The notes under the pieces were generated by a model, which had not been told where the DNA came from, searched no databases, and saw only the letters and a list, made by a program, of their open reading frames with translations. A DNA stretch of 64,000 nt from an uncultured Clostridia bacterium (GTDB taxonomy: Bacteria; Bacillota; Clostridia; Oscillospirales; CAG-382): assembly GCA_947628695.1 (NCBI GenBank), contig CANRAV010000013.1:1-64000 (forward strand), in the 5' to 3' direction. This document shows, one piece after another, positions 49,710 to 59,092 of the stretch; position 1 is the first letter of the stretch; each line of letters opens with the position of its first letter. Position numbers and translations under genes: made by a program.

Positions 49710-50225
49710 TCAGAACGCCTCTTCGCCGTTTTGAGCCTTGCTCAAAAGGTTCCTGTATTCCTCTTCCGTGATAAGCCCCTGTGCGAGAAGCTTTTCAAGC
49801 CTTTCATTCCGGTATGAACCTTGCGCGCCTTCGGCATCGTTGCTTTGTGTGCGGTTTGAAAGGCGTTTGTATTCCTCTTCCGTGATAAGTCCTTCCTCGC
49901 GCAGCCGTTTTAACCTTTCGTCTCCGTATCTACCGGCAGGATCATGACCGTTTGCGCCGTCCGAGGCACCGGAAGTATTCCTCTCTATATCCGTGAGCTT
50001 TGTAATAATTTCGCCGTAGCCGTAAAGCATCCAAGAGCTTATCCACGCCATAAGTATGCCCAGCCCGGCTAAAATAAGCACCGCGAAAATAGCGAGCGGG
50101 TTTTCAAATCTTGCCGCAAAAACAAGCATAACAAGCCCCAACATGCCGGTAATTATTGCGGAAATGATAAAGATAACCTTTGCAAGCCCCTTGATTTTTC
50201 CGCCCACATTTACATAAGAGAACAT
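49710..50225 (-). CDS. Membrane protein with two C-terminal SHOCT motifs
   Basis: 'RLKRLREEGLITEEEYKRLSNR' and 'RLEKLLAQGLITEEEYRNLLSK'. Start moved to MFSYVNVGG after aggaggtt RBS. Confidence 0.8.
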   Translation of the reverse strand: MFSYVNVGGKIKGLAKVIFIISAIITGMLGLVMLVFAARFENPLAIFAVLILAGLGILMAWISSWMLYGYGEIITKLTDIERNTSGASDGANGHDPAGRYGDERLKRLREEGLITEEEYKRLSNRTQSNDAEGAQGSYRNERLEKLLAQGLITEEEYRNLLSKAQNGEEAF

Positions 50226-50295
50226 TGCCGAAACCTCCTGAAATAAAATAAAAAGTGCGGCCACCGAAGCAGCCGCACAAAAAACGCAGAGCTCC

Positions 50296-50523
50296 GATAG
50301 TCGCCAAACTAATTGTTATGCAATGTGGTGTTGTACACGTGCTTTTTTACACAATACAGCAAGCCATGAGCCTGATATTTTAGACGCATCATGTCATAAC
50401 AGAGCCGCGTTTTTATCAAACGCAATGACATGAATTATTCTAAAACAGCTGCATCGTGAAAAACACCGTGTTTGCAAAACAAAAAACACCGCGATTTGCA
50501 TATTAAATTAGTTTGGCACTATC
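50296..50523. mobile_element. MITE-like / long palindromic intergenic element
   Basis: Imperfect inverted ends: gatagtcgccaaactaattgttatgcaa versus revcomp of right end gatagtgccaaactaatttaatatgcaa. Inner complementary segments catgtcat...atgacatg and gcgttt...aaacgc. Confidence 0.65.
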
Positions 50524-50574
50524 ACTTTAACATTTTTTCTGAAGGAAGTCAATACTTTTTGTGAAAAAATCGCC

Positions 50575-50760
50575 TCATACGTGTGACAAACATAAACATC
50601 GCGAAGGCGCGGCCTGCGTTGCCAGCACGGGATTCCAAAGGGCGTGCCCTTTGGGAAAAAAAGAAGCTATATTCTTATTAAACAATAATTAGAGGGCCCT
50701 GAGGGGACCGAGTCCCCTCAAAAAAATATAAGGACGGGCGCGAAGCCCGTCCAAAAAAAT
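50575..50760. repeat. Dispersed three-hairpin intergenic element, copy 3
   Basis: CCAAAGGGCgtGCCCTTTGG, TGAGGGGACcgaGTCCCCTCA, GGACGGGCgcgaaGCCCGTCC; upstream block 'catacgtgtgacaa...gcctgcgttgccagcacgggattCCAAAGGG' matches copy 1. Confidence 0.9.
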
Positions 50761-50776
50761 CAAAAATCAAAAGCAA

Positions 50777-52594
50777 TCACTGCGCAGTCACAGTAAAGGA
50801 ATCAGAGCCCAAAGTAAGCGTGTACTCCGCGCCGCGGGTAAGCGTAGGCGCGCTTAAGATAACCACGGCGTAGGGGAGTGCGGGAGACGCCGCAAGCAGC
50901 TCCTTTCCTTCCGCGTCGGTGAGGGAAAGCGCAGTTCCGGCAGGGATGTTGCCTACTCTGACGGCGACCACCGGCTGTGAGCCGTTGCCGAAGCTTTGCG
51001 CCATCCCCGCGCCGCCGGTGCCGATGAATGTGCCGCCGGTTACGGTGCCGGAGGCGTCGTAGTCGAGCGTGGCGGTGTCGCCCACAGTGGGGCCGCAGAC
51101 GGTGACCTCGCCGCCGGTGATGGAAAGCGTGCCGTTTGCGTCCATGCCGTCGCCGCTTGCCTCTATGTAAAGCTTCCCGCCGGCGACGGTAAGGCTGCCT
51201 CCGCCGCCCGCCTGCCCCGGGCCGCCCTGCCCGCCGGGCCCCCTGTGGCCGAAGGCGTCGCCGCCCATGGGGCCACCGAAGCCGCTTTGGTCAACGCCGC
51301 CGGCGGCGTTAAGCCCGTCGTCCGTCGCCTTGACGCTTATCTCGCCGCCGGAGACGGTAAGTTCGAGAGCTTCCAGTCCCTCGTAGCTTTCGGCTATGTT
51401 GACGGTTCCGCCGAGGATATTAAGGCTGTCGTCCGCGTGCATGCCGTCGTCGCCGCTTTTGATGTCAAAGCTGCCGCCGCTTATCTCCATCGCGGCGTTT
51501 GAATGCAGCGCGTCGTCTGCGCAGTCAAGGGCAAAGCTGCCGCCGCTTACATAAAGAGCAGTCGTCGCCTTAAGCCCCTTTGCGCTTTTCGCTGCGCTGT
51601 CTTCCGCCGTGCTTTCCGCCTCCCTGCCGAAGGGTCTGCCTCCGCCGGGGAAGCCGCCGCCGGTGTGCTCCTTCGATGCGTTTGCGCTTCCGCCGCCGGT
51701 GGTTACGGTAAAGTCGCCGCCTTTTATTTGAAGCGTCGACGACGCACATATCCCGTCGCCGTCCGCAGTTACGGTAAAGCTGCCGTCCTTTATGTAAACA
51801 AAGCCCTTTGCGGCGTCGTCGGCGTTGTCGGCGCGAATACCGTTGCCGCCGCTTGTTATGCTGAACGAGGCGGAGGTCACCCGCACGCTGTCGTTTGCGT
51901 CGCAGCCGGTCTTGGCGCATGTTATCTCAAAGCTGCCGCCCGTGAACACAAGGTCGTCCTTGCAGACTATGCCGTGCCCTGCGGGCGAGTCTATTGCGAG
52001 GCTGCCCGTACCGACAAAGCTTAGGTCGGAGCGCGAGAATACAGCGCCGTCCGTGCCGTCGTACAAAGCGCCGCCGAAGCCTTCGGCATTGGAAAGGCGG
52101 TTTTCGCTGCCTTCAGCGAGAGTTACAAACACCTTGTCGGCGGAAAGCACAAGCAGCGCCGCGTCCGCCTTGCAGTTTACGGACGCACCGTCAAGCACTA
52201 TCTGCGGCTTTGCCGTCTCCGGTGCGTCCACCGCTATCTGCCCGTCCTCAAGCGTGCCTTTTACTATGTATACGCCGTCTTCCTTTATTGTTATCCTCCC
52301 GCCGTCTACAGAGACGTTTGAGGAAGCGGAGGAAGCCGTGCCGTTCTCAAGCGTTATAAGGACGGCGCTTCTTTCGTCGTAGTCTGCCGCAAGCTCACGA
52401 GCCGTGAACATGTCTGCCTCTGCGGGCATGGCAGCGGAGGCAGAGGTGTCCGCAGACGACGGCTCTTCCGAGGACACGGCGGAAGAAGCGTCCGATGTGT
52501 CCACATCGGCGGCGCTTTCGGTGCCGCCTTCCTTGGCCGCACAGCCGCAAAGCAGGAAGGCAGCCGCCAAAAGAATCAAAAACGTCCTTTTCAT
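50777..52594 (-). CDS. DUF4353 carbohydrate-binding-type lipoprotein
   Basis: Lipobox 'LLCGCAAKEG'; repeated 'ISGGSFDIKSGDDGMHADDSLNILGG' beta-helix-like units. Confidence 0.8.
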   Translation of the reverse strand: MKRTFLILLAAAFLLCGCAAKEGGTESAADVDTSDASSAVSSEEPSSADTSASAAMPAEADMFTARELAADYDERSAVLITLENGTASSASSNVSVDGGRITIKEDGVYIVKGTLEDGQIAVDAPETAKPQIVLDGASVNCKADAALLVLSADKVFVTLAEGSENRLSNAEGFGGALYDGTDGAVFSRSDLSFVGTGSLAIDSPAGHGIVCKDDLVFTGGSFEITCAKTGCDANDSVRVTSASFSITSGGNGIRADNADDAAKGFVYIKDGSFTVTADGDGICASSTLQIKGGDFTVTTGGGSANASKEHTGGGFPGGGRPFGREAESTAEDSAAKSAKGLKATTALYVSGGSFALDCADDALHSNAAMEISGGSFDIKSGDDGMHADDSLNILGGTVNIAESYEGLEALELTVSGGEISVKATDDGLNAAGGVDQSGFGGPMGGDAFGHRGPGGQGGPGQAGGGGSLTVAGGKLYIEASGDGMDANGTLSITGGEVTVCGPTVGDTATLDYDASGTVTGGTFIGTGGAGMAQSFGNGSQPVVAVRVGNIPAGTALSLTDAEGKELLAASPALPYAVVILSAPTLTRGAEYTLTLGSDSFTVTAQ

Positions 52595-52609
52595 CTGTCT
52601 TTCCCCCTT

Positions 52610-53308
52610 CTAAAGCTCGGTACCGTGCTCCGTAGACTGCCTTGAAACGGTGATTTCAAGGTTGCCGTTGCGGCAGCGAAGCTCGTCGATAAGCTTCTTT
52701 TCGCTTGCGGGGTCTTTCAAAACTGCGTCGTAGGTAAGACGGAACATGCTTCCCATATTGGTGGTCTTCACCGCCGCAAGCGTGCAGCTTTTTGTGTACC
52801 TTTCAAAGATGTCCGTGAACACGTCGGAGTAGTCGAGATCCTCCGGTATTGTTATGTGAATCGTTTTGTACTTCTCATCGTTCTTTCTGCAGCCGAAGTC
52901 AAGCCTGTCGTAAAGCAGAAAGAAGCCGCACATTATAAGCGCAAACAGAAGCGCGTAGGCGAGGTACCCCATCCCCGCGATAAGCCCCGAGCCCATGGCG
53001 AGGAATATGGCCGCTATCTCCTTCGCCGTGCCGGGGGCAGAGCGGAAGCGAACCAGCCCGAAGGCGCCCGCAACGGCAATGCCTGCGCCGACGCTTCCGT
53101 TTACCATCATTATAACTATGCACACCACCGCCGGCAGCAGTGCAAGCGTCATAACAAAGCTTTTCGTGTACCTTGTGCGGTACATGTAGCTTAGGGCAAG
53201 AACAAGCCCTATAAGCAGCGAACAGCCAAGGCAAAGCAGAAAATCCAAAATTTCTATCGTGGATGCGTCTGCGGTATCGAACAGCCCTTTAAAAACGGTG
53301 TTAAACAT
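52610..53308 (-). CDS. DUF4956 domain membrane protein
   Basis: 'GAGIAVAGAFGLVRFRSAPGTAKEIAAIFLAMGSGLIAGMGYL'. Start moved to MFNTVFKGLF. Confidence 0.88.
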   Translation of the reverse strand: MFNTVFKGLFDTADASTIEILDFLLCLGCSLLIGLVLALSYMYRTRYTKSFVMTLALLPAVVCIVIMMVNGSVGAGIAVAGAFGLVRFRSAPGTAKEIAAIFLAMGSGLIAGMGYLAYALLFALIMCGFFLLYDRLDFGCRKNDEKYKTIHITIPEDLDYSDVFTDIFERYTKSCTLAAVKTTNMGSMFRLTYDAVLKDPASEKKLIDELRCRNGNLEITVSRQSTEHGTEL

Positions 53309-54059
53309 AAACTGTGGTCTCCTTTTCTTTTGTCTGCGGGCATAAAAGCTTTTCATATGCCGCGCCGTATTTGGAAAACGAGGTTTTGTATATTCTATTC
53401 TCGGAAAGCACTTCTACAAGCCAAAGGGGCATACCGCCGGTGCATTTGCACTCCATAAGCGTAAGCCCTTCGCCAAGCAGCGGAGTTCCGCCGATGGGGG
53501 AGTGCAGGTCGATGTCCTCGGTACGCGCCAGGATGTTTTGGTCAAAGGTCACGCGAAGGCCGCTTTCACCGTCGGCGACGAAGGCCCTCCTGTCGTAGGA
53601 AATGAACGCCGCAGGGAAGACGCCGCCGTAATAGTGCAGGAAGTAGTCGATCTCCCGCGTTATCTGCGTGTCTGCCGGCGGAGGCGACTTGCCAGCAAGC
53701 CACCTTGCAGCGGCCGAGCATACCACCGGCACGCGCCGCTTGTACACGACGGAGCGGTATTTCTTCTTAAGCTCCACAAAGACCGTGTCGTCACACGACG
53801 CCGCGCGGTAGCTGCGCACGCGCAGCTTTTCCTTGTACTCCGGTCTTTCAAGCGAGCGGCGCGCAAGGCGGAAGCTTTCGGTGTCAAGGTATATGCTCCT
53901 GACGGTGGTGTCTCCGTATTCGTCCGGCGACATGTGTGCGGAAATGGCCGCAAGCACGGCGCTTTTTTCGCCCTCGCCTACAAGGTATTTAAGCTCGTAT
54001 CTTTTGAAAACCGTCTGCACTGTCAATGTGTTTCTTTCCCCTCTCCGCTTCGGTTTCAC
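53301..54059 (-). CDS. VTC-domain (polyphosphate polymerase-like) protein
   Basis: 'FKRYELKYLVGEGEKSAVLAAI...VRSIYLDTESFRLARRSLERPEYKEKLRVRSY...VFVELKKKYRSVVYKRR'. Confidence 0.88.
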   Translation of the reverse strand: MKPKRRGERNTLTVQTVFKRYELKYLVGEGEKSAVLAAISAHMSPDEYGDTTVRSIYLDTESFRLARRSLERPEYKEKLRVRSYRAASCDDTVFVELKKKYRSVVYKRRVPVVCSAAARWLAGKSPPPADTQITREIDYFLHYYGGVFPAAFISYDRRAFVADGESGLRVTFDQNILARTEDIDLHSPIGGTPLLGEGLTLMECKCTGGMPLWLVEVLSENRIYKTSFSKYGAAYEKLLCPQTKEKETTVYV

Positions 54060-54105
54060 GCCGAAATAATAAGACGGAAACCTTAAATAAAACCGAAAAA
54101 TCGAA

Positions 54106-54139
54106 AAGAACAGCAGGTGTGTGCATGCTGCTGTTCTTT
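54106..54139 (-). terminator. Terminator of the trp operon
   Basis: Minus strand AAGAACAGCAG-loop-CTGCTGTTCTT followed by T-rich tract. Confidence 0.8.
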
Positions 54140-54163
54140 AACCCTTCCTTTTTCCGCAAAGCC

Positions 54164-54934
54164 CTAACGCAGGGCGTCCTTCATGCTTTTTACGTATTCG
54201 CCGACGTGCGTCGGTGCGTCCTTGCCGTATTTTTCGATTATCTTCACTATGGCAGAGCCGACTATCGTCCCGTCCGCTATGTCGGCCATCTTCCTCGCCT
54301 GCTCCGGCGTGGATATGCCGAAGCCTATCGCACAGGGTATGTCCGTTGCCTTGCGGACTGCGGCTACTATAGACGCAAGGTCGGTCTTTATCTCGCTTCT
54401 CGTGCCGGTAACGCCAAGGCTTGAAACTATGTACAAAAAGCCCTCTGCCTCCGCCGCAATGCGGCTTATGCGCCCTTCGGAGGTCGGCGCGACAAGCGAC
54501 ACAAGGGCAATGCCGTATTTGCGGCATATGGGCCCGAACTCTCCCTTCTCCTCAAAGGGCAGGTCGGGGAGTATAAGCCCGTCTATCCCTATTTCCGCGC
54601 AGGTGGATATGAACCTCTCCGCCCCGTAGGAGAACACCACGTTTGCGTAGGTCATAAACACCATCGGAGTGTCCGTCTGCGTGCGAAGCCGCCTAACGAG
54701 GTCAAATACCCTGTCCGTCGTGACCCCGCCCGTAAGTGCGCGCAGGTTGGCGGCCTGTATCACAGGCCCCTCTGCCGTAGGGTCCGAAAAGGGGATGCCA
54801 AGCTCTATAAGGTCGGCGCCGTTTTGCACCGCCGCAAGCACCGACGCCTCCGTCGTCTGCAAATCCGGGTCGCCGCAGGTAATAAAGGCGATAAACGCCT
54901 TGCCGTTTTGAAAAGCCTTCTTTATCCTATTCAC
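54164..54934 (-). CDS. trpA: Tryptophan synthase alpha chain
   Basis: '[19 protein letters not shown]...[23 protein letters not shown]'. Confidence 0.97.
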   Translation of the reverse strand: MNRIKKAFQNGKAFIAFITCGDPDLQTTEASVLAAVQNGADLIELGIPFSDPTAEGPVIQAANLRALTGGVTTDRVFDLVRRLRTQTDTPMVFMTYANVVFSYGAERFISTCAEIGIDGLILPDLPFEEKGEFGPICRKYGIALVSLVAPTSEGRISRIAAEAEGFLYIVSSLGVTGTRSEIKTDLASIVAAVRKATDIPCAIGFGISTPEQARKMADIADGTIVGSAIVKIIEKYGKDAPTHVGEYVKSMKDALR

Positions 54935-56117
54935 TTATGTCTTCCCCCCTGTAGCGGGCAATGGCGGCGCAGTCCTTGTCGCCCCTGCCGGAAAGCGTTA
55001 CGACGATTATGTCGTCCTTCGCCATCTGCGGCGCAAGGCGCATTGAGTATGCAACTGCGTGCGCCGACTCTATCGCGGGGATTATCCCCTCCGTAACGGA
55101 GAGGTACTCGAAAGCCCTCACCGCCTCCTCGTCGGTTATCGGCACGTACTCTGCCCTTCCCGTGTCGTTAAGGAAGGCGTGCTCCGGCCCTATGCCGGGG
55201 TAGTCAAGCCCGGCGGAGATGGAATACACCGGCGCTATCTGCCCGTACCCGTCCTGGCAGAAGTAGGACTTCATACCGTGGAATATGCCGAGCCTGCCGA
55301 CGGCTATTGTAGCGGCGGTGTCGCCGGTGTCTATGCCTCTGCCGGCCGCCTCACAGCCTATAAGACGAACGCCCGGGTCGTCTATAAAGCCGTAAAAGCT
55401 GCCCATTGCGTTGGAGCCGCCGCCCACGCAGGCGACAACGGCACTTGGAAGCCTTCCTTCCTTTTCCGAAAGCTGCGCTCTTATCTCCCGCGAGATGACG
55501 GACTGAAAGTCGCGAACTATTGTGGGGAAGGGGTGCGGCCCCATTACGGAGCCGAGGCAGTAGTGCGTGTCGGCGATGCGTGAGGTCCACTCCCTGAGCG
55601 CTTCGGAAACTGCGTCCTTTAAAGTCGCCGTGCCGCTTTTGACCGCCCGCACCTCTGCGCCGAGCAGCCGCATGCGGTAGACGTTAAGCGCCTGCCTTTT
55701 TGTGTCCTCTTCGCCCATAAAGACGACGCACTCCATGTCCATAAGCGCAGCGGCCGTTGCCGTGGCAACGCCGTGCTGCCCCGCGCCGGTTTCGGCAATA
55801 AGGCGGGTCTTGCCCATCTTTTTTGCAAGCAGCGCCTGCCCCAGCACATTATTTATCTTATGCGAGCCGGTGTGATTTAGGTCTTCGCGCTTTAAATAAA
55901 TTTTAGCCCCTCCGAGGTCTTTCGTCATCTTTTCGGCAAAATAAAGGCGCGAGGGCCGCCCCGCATAGTCGCAAAGCAGCCTGTCAAGCTCCGCCGTGAA
56001 GCCCTTGTCGACCTTGTATTTGTTGTAGGCCTCTTCAAGCTCTATAACGGCGTTCATAAGCGTTTCCGGTATGTACTGCCCGCCGTGTATGCCGAAGCGT
56101 CCTTTTGCGTTGCTCAT
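54927..56117 (-). CDS. trpB: Tryptophan synthase beta chain
   Basis: '[16 protein letters not shown]', '[46 protein letters not shown]'. Confidence 0.98.
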   Translation of the reverse strand: MSNAKGRFGIHGGQYIPETLMNAVIELEEAYNKYKVDKGFTAELDRLLCDYAGRPSRLYFAEKMTKDLGGAKIYLKREDLNHTGSHKINNVLGQALLAKKMGKTRLIAETGAGQHGVATATAAALMDMECVVFMGEEDTKRQALNVYRMRLLGAEVRAVKSGTATLKDAVSEALREWTSRIADTHYCLGSVMGPHPFPTIVRDFQSVISREIRAQLSEKEGRLPSAVVACVGGGSNAMGSFYGFIDDPGVRLIGCEAAGRGIDTGDTAATIAVGRLGIFHGMKSYFCQDGYGQIAPVYSISAGLDYPGIGPEHAFLNDTGRAEYVPITDEEAVRAFEYLSVTEGIIPAIESAHAVAYSMRLAPQMAKDDIIVVTLSGRGDKDCAAIARYRGEDISE

Positions 56118-56722
56118 GTCTGTTCTCCTCTTCTGACGGCGTCTACAAACGCCGCCGCCTTTGCAAAGTCCTTGTGTCCGTCGGTCTCTATCCCCGTGCT
56201 TACGTCCACCGCGTAGGGGTGCAGCGCCTTTATCGCCGCCGCAACGTTCCCCGCGTCAAGCCCGCCCGCCAAAAAGTACGGCCGTCTTACGCCGCTTATA
56301 AGCGCGTGGTCAAAGGCGCGACCGCTGCCCGTGCCGGAGTCAAGCAGCACTATGTCCGCTTTGCTCTTCTCAGCCGCCTCCGCGTCACGCGCGCTCCTTA
56401 TTTGAAACGCCTTTATAACGGGCTTGCCCGTGCCTTTACGAAGCGCCCTTATGTAGGCGTCGTCTTCGTCCCCGTGCAGCTGCGCCGCGTCGATGACCCC
56501 CTCGCGGAGCAGGCGCGACACCTCTTTTATGTCCTCGTCTATAAACACGCCTACCGCGCATATCCCGCGCCTAAGCCGCGCTTTAAGCATAGCCGCCGCT
56601 TCCGGCGCTGTGTACCGCCGCCTGCCCTTTACAAAGACAAAGCCTATGTAGTCCGGGCACAGGTCGTTTGCGCAGTCGATGTCCTCCGGGCGCGTAAGCC
56701 CGCAAAGCTTTATTTTAGTCAT
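56114..56722 (-). CDS. trpF: Phosphoribosylanthranilate isomerase
   Basis: '[17 protein letters not shown]...DYIGFVF', 'AQLHGDED', '[11 protein letters not shown]'. Confidence 0.95.
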   Translation of the reverse strand: MTKIKLCGLTRPEDIDCANDLCPDYIGFVFVKGRRRYTAPEAAAMLKARLRRGICAVGVFIDEDIKEVSRLLREGVIDAAQLHGDEDDAYIRALRKGTGKPVIKAFQIRSARDAEAAEKSKADIVLLDSGTGSGRAFDHALISGVRRPYFLAGGLDAGNVAAAIKALHPYAVDVSTGIETDGHKDFAKAAAFVDAVRRGEQT

Positions 56723-57501
56723 GCCCTTCCTCTAAGCTCCTTAAGCTTTGCGCTCTTGTCGGGTGCTCTCATTAGCGTTTCTCCAACAAGCACCGCGTCC
56801 ACGCCGAAATGGCGAAGCTTTTGCACGTCCCCGGCGCTTTTTATCCCGCTTTCGGAGACGAAAAGCACCCCCTCCGGCACCGCTTCCCTAAGCCTTAAGC
56901 TGTTTTCCGTGTCCACGGAAAAGTCCTTTAAATTGCGGTTGTTCACGCCTATAACCCGCGCACCGCAGGAGAGGGCGGTTTTTATCTCGTCCGCGCTGTG
57001 TGCCTCCGTAAGCGCCGAAAGCCCAAGGTCATCGCAAAGCCGCAGATACCCCTCAAGCTCCGCCGGCGGGAGGAGCGCGCATATAAGCAGTACCGCAGAC
57101 GCGCCAAGCAGCTTTGCCCCGTATATCATGTATTCGTCGACGGTGAAGTCCTTCCTAAGGCAGGGGACAGACACCGCGTGCGCTATGTCGTAAAGGTGCT
57201 TTGCGCTCCCCAAAAACCGTGTCGGCTCGGTCAGCACGGAAATGCAGTCTGCCCCTGCTTCTTCGTACTCCTTCGCTGTCTCTAAGTATCGGTAGTCCTC
57301 GGCTATAACGCCCTTGGAAGGGGAGGCCTTTTTGCACTCGCATATAAAAGCGATGTCGTCTGTCTTAAGCGCGTTTTCAAATTCAAAGCCGCCCTTCGGC
57401 AGGGCAAAAGCCGCCTTCCGCAGCTCCTCTGCCGGGTGCGCCTTCTTCGCCTCTTCCACCCTCTCCCGGGCGGAAGCCGCCAGCGTGTCAAGCACCGTCA
57501 T
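56719..57501 (-). CDS. trpC: Indole-3-glycerol phosphate synthase
   Basis: '[19 protein letters not shown]', '[23 protein letters not shown]', '[14 protein letters not shown]'. Confidence 0.96.
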   Translation of the reverse strand: MTVLDTLAASARERVEEAKKAHPAEELRKAAFALPKGGFEFENALKTDDIAFICECKKASPSKGVIAEDYRYLETAKEYEEAGADCISVLTEPTRFLGSAKHLYDIAHAVSVPCLRKDFTVDEYMIYGAKLLGASAVLLICALLPPAELEGYLRLCDDLGLSALTEAHSADEIKTALSCGARVIGVNNRNLKDFSVDTENSLRLREAVPEGVLFVSESGIKSAGDVQKLRHFGVDAVLVGETLMRAPDKSAKLKELRGRA

Positions 57502-58517
57502 ACGGCGTTGCTTGCGGCGGCGAAGGCCTCCAGCGTCTTAAGCGCCTTCCCGCTGTCGATAAGAGACGCGGCAAGGGATACGCCCTCCTCCATGCTTTCC
57601 GCCTTTTCGGCAATGTACAGCGCCGCGCCGGCGTTAAGCAGCACGGCGTTGCGCTTGTGCCCCTTTTCGCCTTCAAGTACGGCGCGGGTTATGCGGGCGT
57701 TTTCCTCCGGGCTGCCGCCCTTAAGGTCCTCTTTTGCGCATCTTTCAAAGCCGAACTGCTCCGGCGTTATCACAAAGGATTTAAACCAGCCGTCGCGTAT
57801 CTCGCAGACGGAGGTCGGCGCGCTTAAAGAGATTTCGTCCAGCTTGTCGCGCCCGTAAACCACCATCCCGCGTCTTACGCCGAGGCTTGACAGAACCTCG
57901 GCCAGCGGTTCCACAAGGTATTCGTCGTACACGCCCAAAAGCTGCATAGAGGGCATGCCGGGGTTAGTAAGCGGCCCTAAGATGTTGAAAACCGTCCTAA
58001 AGCCCAGTTCTTTTCTTATCGGAGCCACGTATTTCATCGAAAGGTGGTACTTCTGCGCGAAGAAGAAGCACATGCCGACCTCCCGAAGCAGCTTCACGCA
58101 CATTTCGGGGTCTTGCTGTATATTGACCCCAAGCGCCTCCAGACAGTCGGCCGTGCCGCACTGCGAGGACGCGGCGCGGTTGCCGTGCTTTGCCACCTTA
58201 ACGCCGCCGGCAGCCGCGACGAAAGCCGCGGTTGTGGAGATGTTGAAGCTGTGCGCGTTGTCGCCGCCGGTGCCCACTATTTCAAATACCTCCATGCCCG
58301 TGTCCACCTTGACCGCGTGGTCGCGCATTGCGGCGGCGCAGCCGGCAATTTCGTCCTTCGTCTCCGCCCTTGCGCTCTTTGTCGAAAGCGCGGAAAGGAA
58401 CGCGGCGTTCTGCGTGGGCGTGGTTTCGCCACTCATTATCTCGTTCATAACGGCATAGGCCTCGTCATAAGTGAGGTCTTCCTTGTTTACCGTCTTTACT
58501 ATGGCTTCTTTTATCAT
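57498..58517 (-). CDS. trpD: Anthranilate phosphoribosyltransferase
   Basis: '[54 protein letters not shown]'. Confidence 0.97.
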   Translation of the reverse strand: MIKEAIVKTVNKEDLTYDEAYAVMNEIMSGETTPTQNAAFLSALSTKSARAETKDEIAGCAAAMRDHAVKVDTGMEVFEIVGTGGDNAHSFNISTTAAFVAAAGGVKVAKHGNRAASSQCGTADCLEALGVNIQQDPEMCVKLLREVGMCFFFAQKYHLSMKYVAPIRKELGFRTVFNILGPLTNPGMPSMQLLGVYDEYLVEPLAEVLSSLGVRRGMVVYGRDKLDEISLSAPTSVCEIRDGWFKSFVITPEQFGFERCAKEDLKGGSPEENARITRAVLEGEKGHKRNAVLLNAGAALYIAEKAESMEEGVSLAASLIDSGKALKTLEAFAAASNAV

Positions 58518-59092
58518 TGTGAAAGGTCCCCCTGTAAAAAGTTCTTAAGCATCCTTCCGCCGTCCGGCGTAAGTATCGACTCCGGATGGAACTGCACGCC
58601 GAAAATGGGGTATTCCCTGTGGCGCACAGCCATAATCTGCCCGTCCTCCGTCTCCGCCGTCACGGCAAGGCAGGCGGGAAGCGTCGCCCTGTCAGCCGCA
58701 AGGGAATGGTACCTTGCCGCAGGCGCCCTCTCCGGGCAGCCCTTAAAAAGCGGGCAGCACGTGTCAAACAAAACTACAGACTGCTTGCCGTGCATAAGCT
58801 CCTTCGCGTAGGTTATCCTCGCGCCGAAGGCCGCACATATCGCCTGGTGCCCAAGGCACACGCCGAGGGTAGGTATGTCCTTCCCAAGCGTGCGAACCGC
58901 CTCTATTATAATTCCCGCGTCCTCCGGTCTTCCGGGTCCGGGGGAGATGATAAGCCTGCGCGGCTGCAGTGCGCGTATCTCCTCCACCGTCATTTCGTCG
59001 TTCCTTATGACCTTTATGTCCGGGTCGGTCTCGCCCACAAGCTGGTAAAGGTTGTACGAAAAGCTGTCGTAATTGTCTATAAGCAGAACCAT
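58514..59092 (-). CDS. trpG: Anthranilate synthase glutamine amidotransferase component
   Basis: '[18 protein letters not shown]', '[14 protein letters not shown]', '[15 protein letters not shown]', '[12 protein letters not shown]'. Confidence 0.96.
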   Translation of the reverse strand: MVLLIDNYDSFSYNLYQLVGETDPDIKVIRNDEMTVEEIRALQPRRLIISPGPGRPEDAGIIIEAVRTLGKDIPTLGVCLGHQAICAAFGARITYAKELMHGKQSVVLFDTCCPLFKGCPERAPAARYHSLAADRATLPACLAVTAETEDGQIMAVRHREYPIFGVQFHPESILTPDGGRMLKNFLQGDLSQ

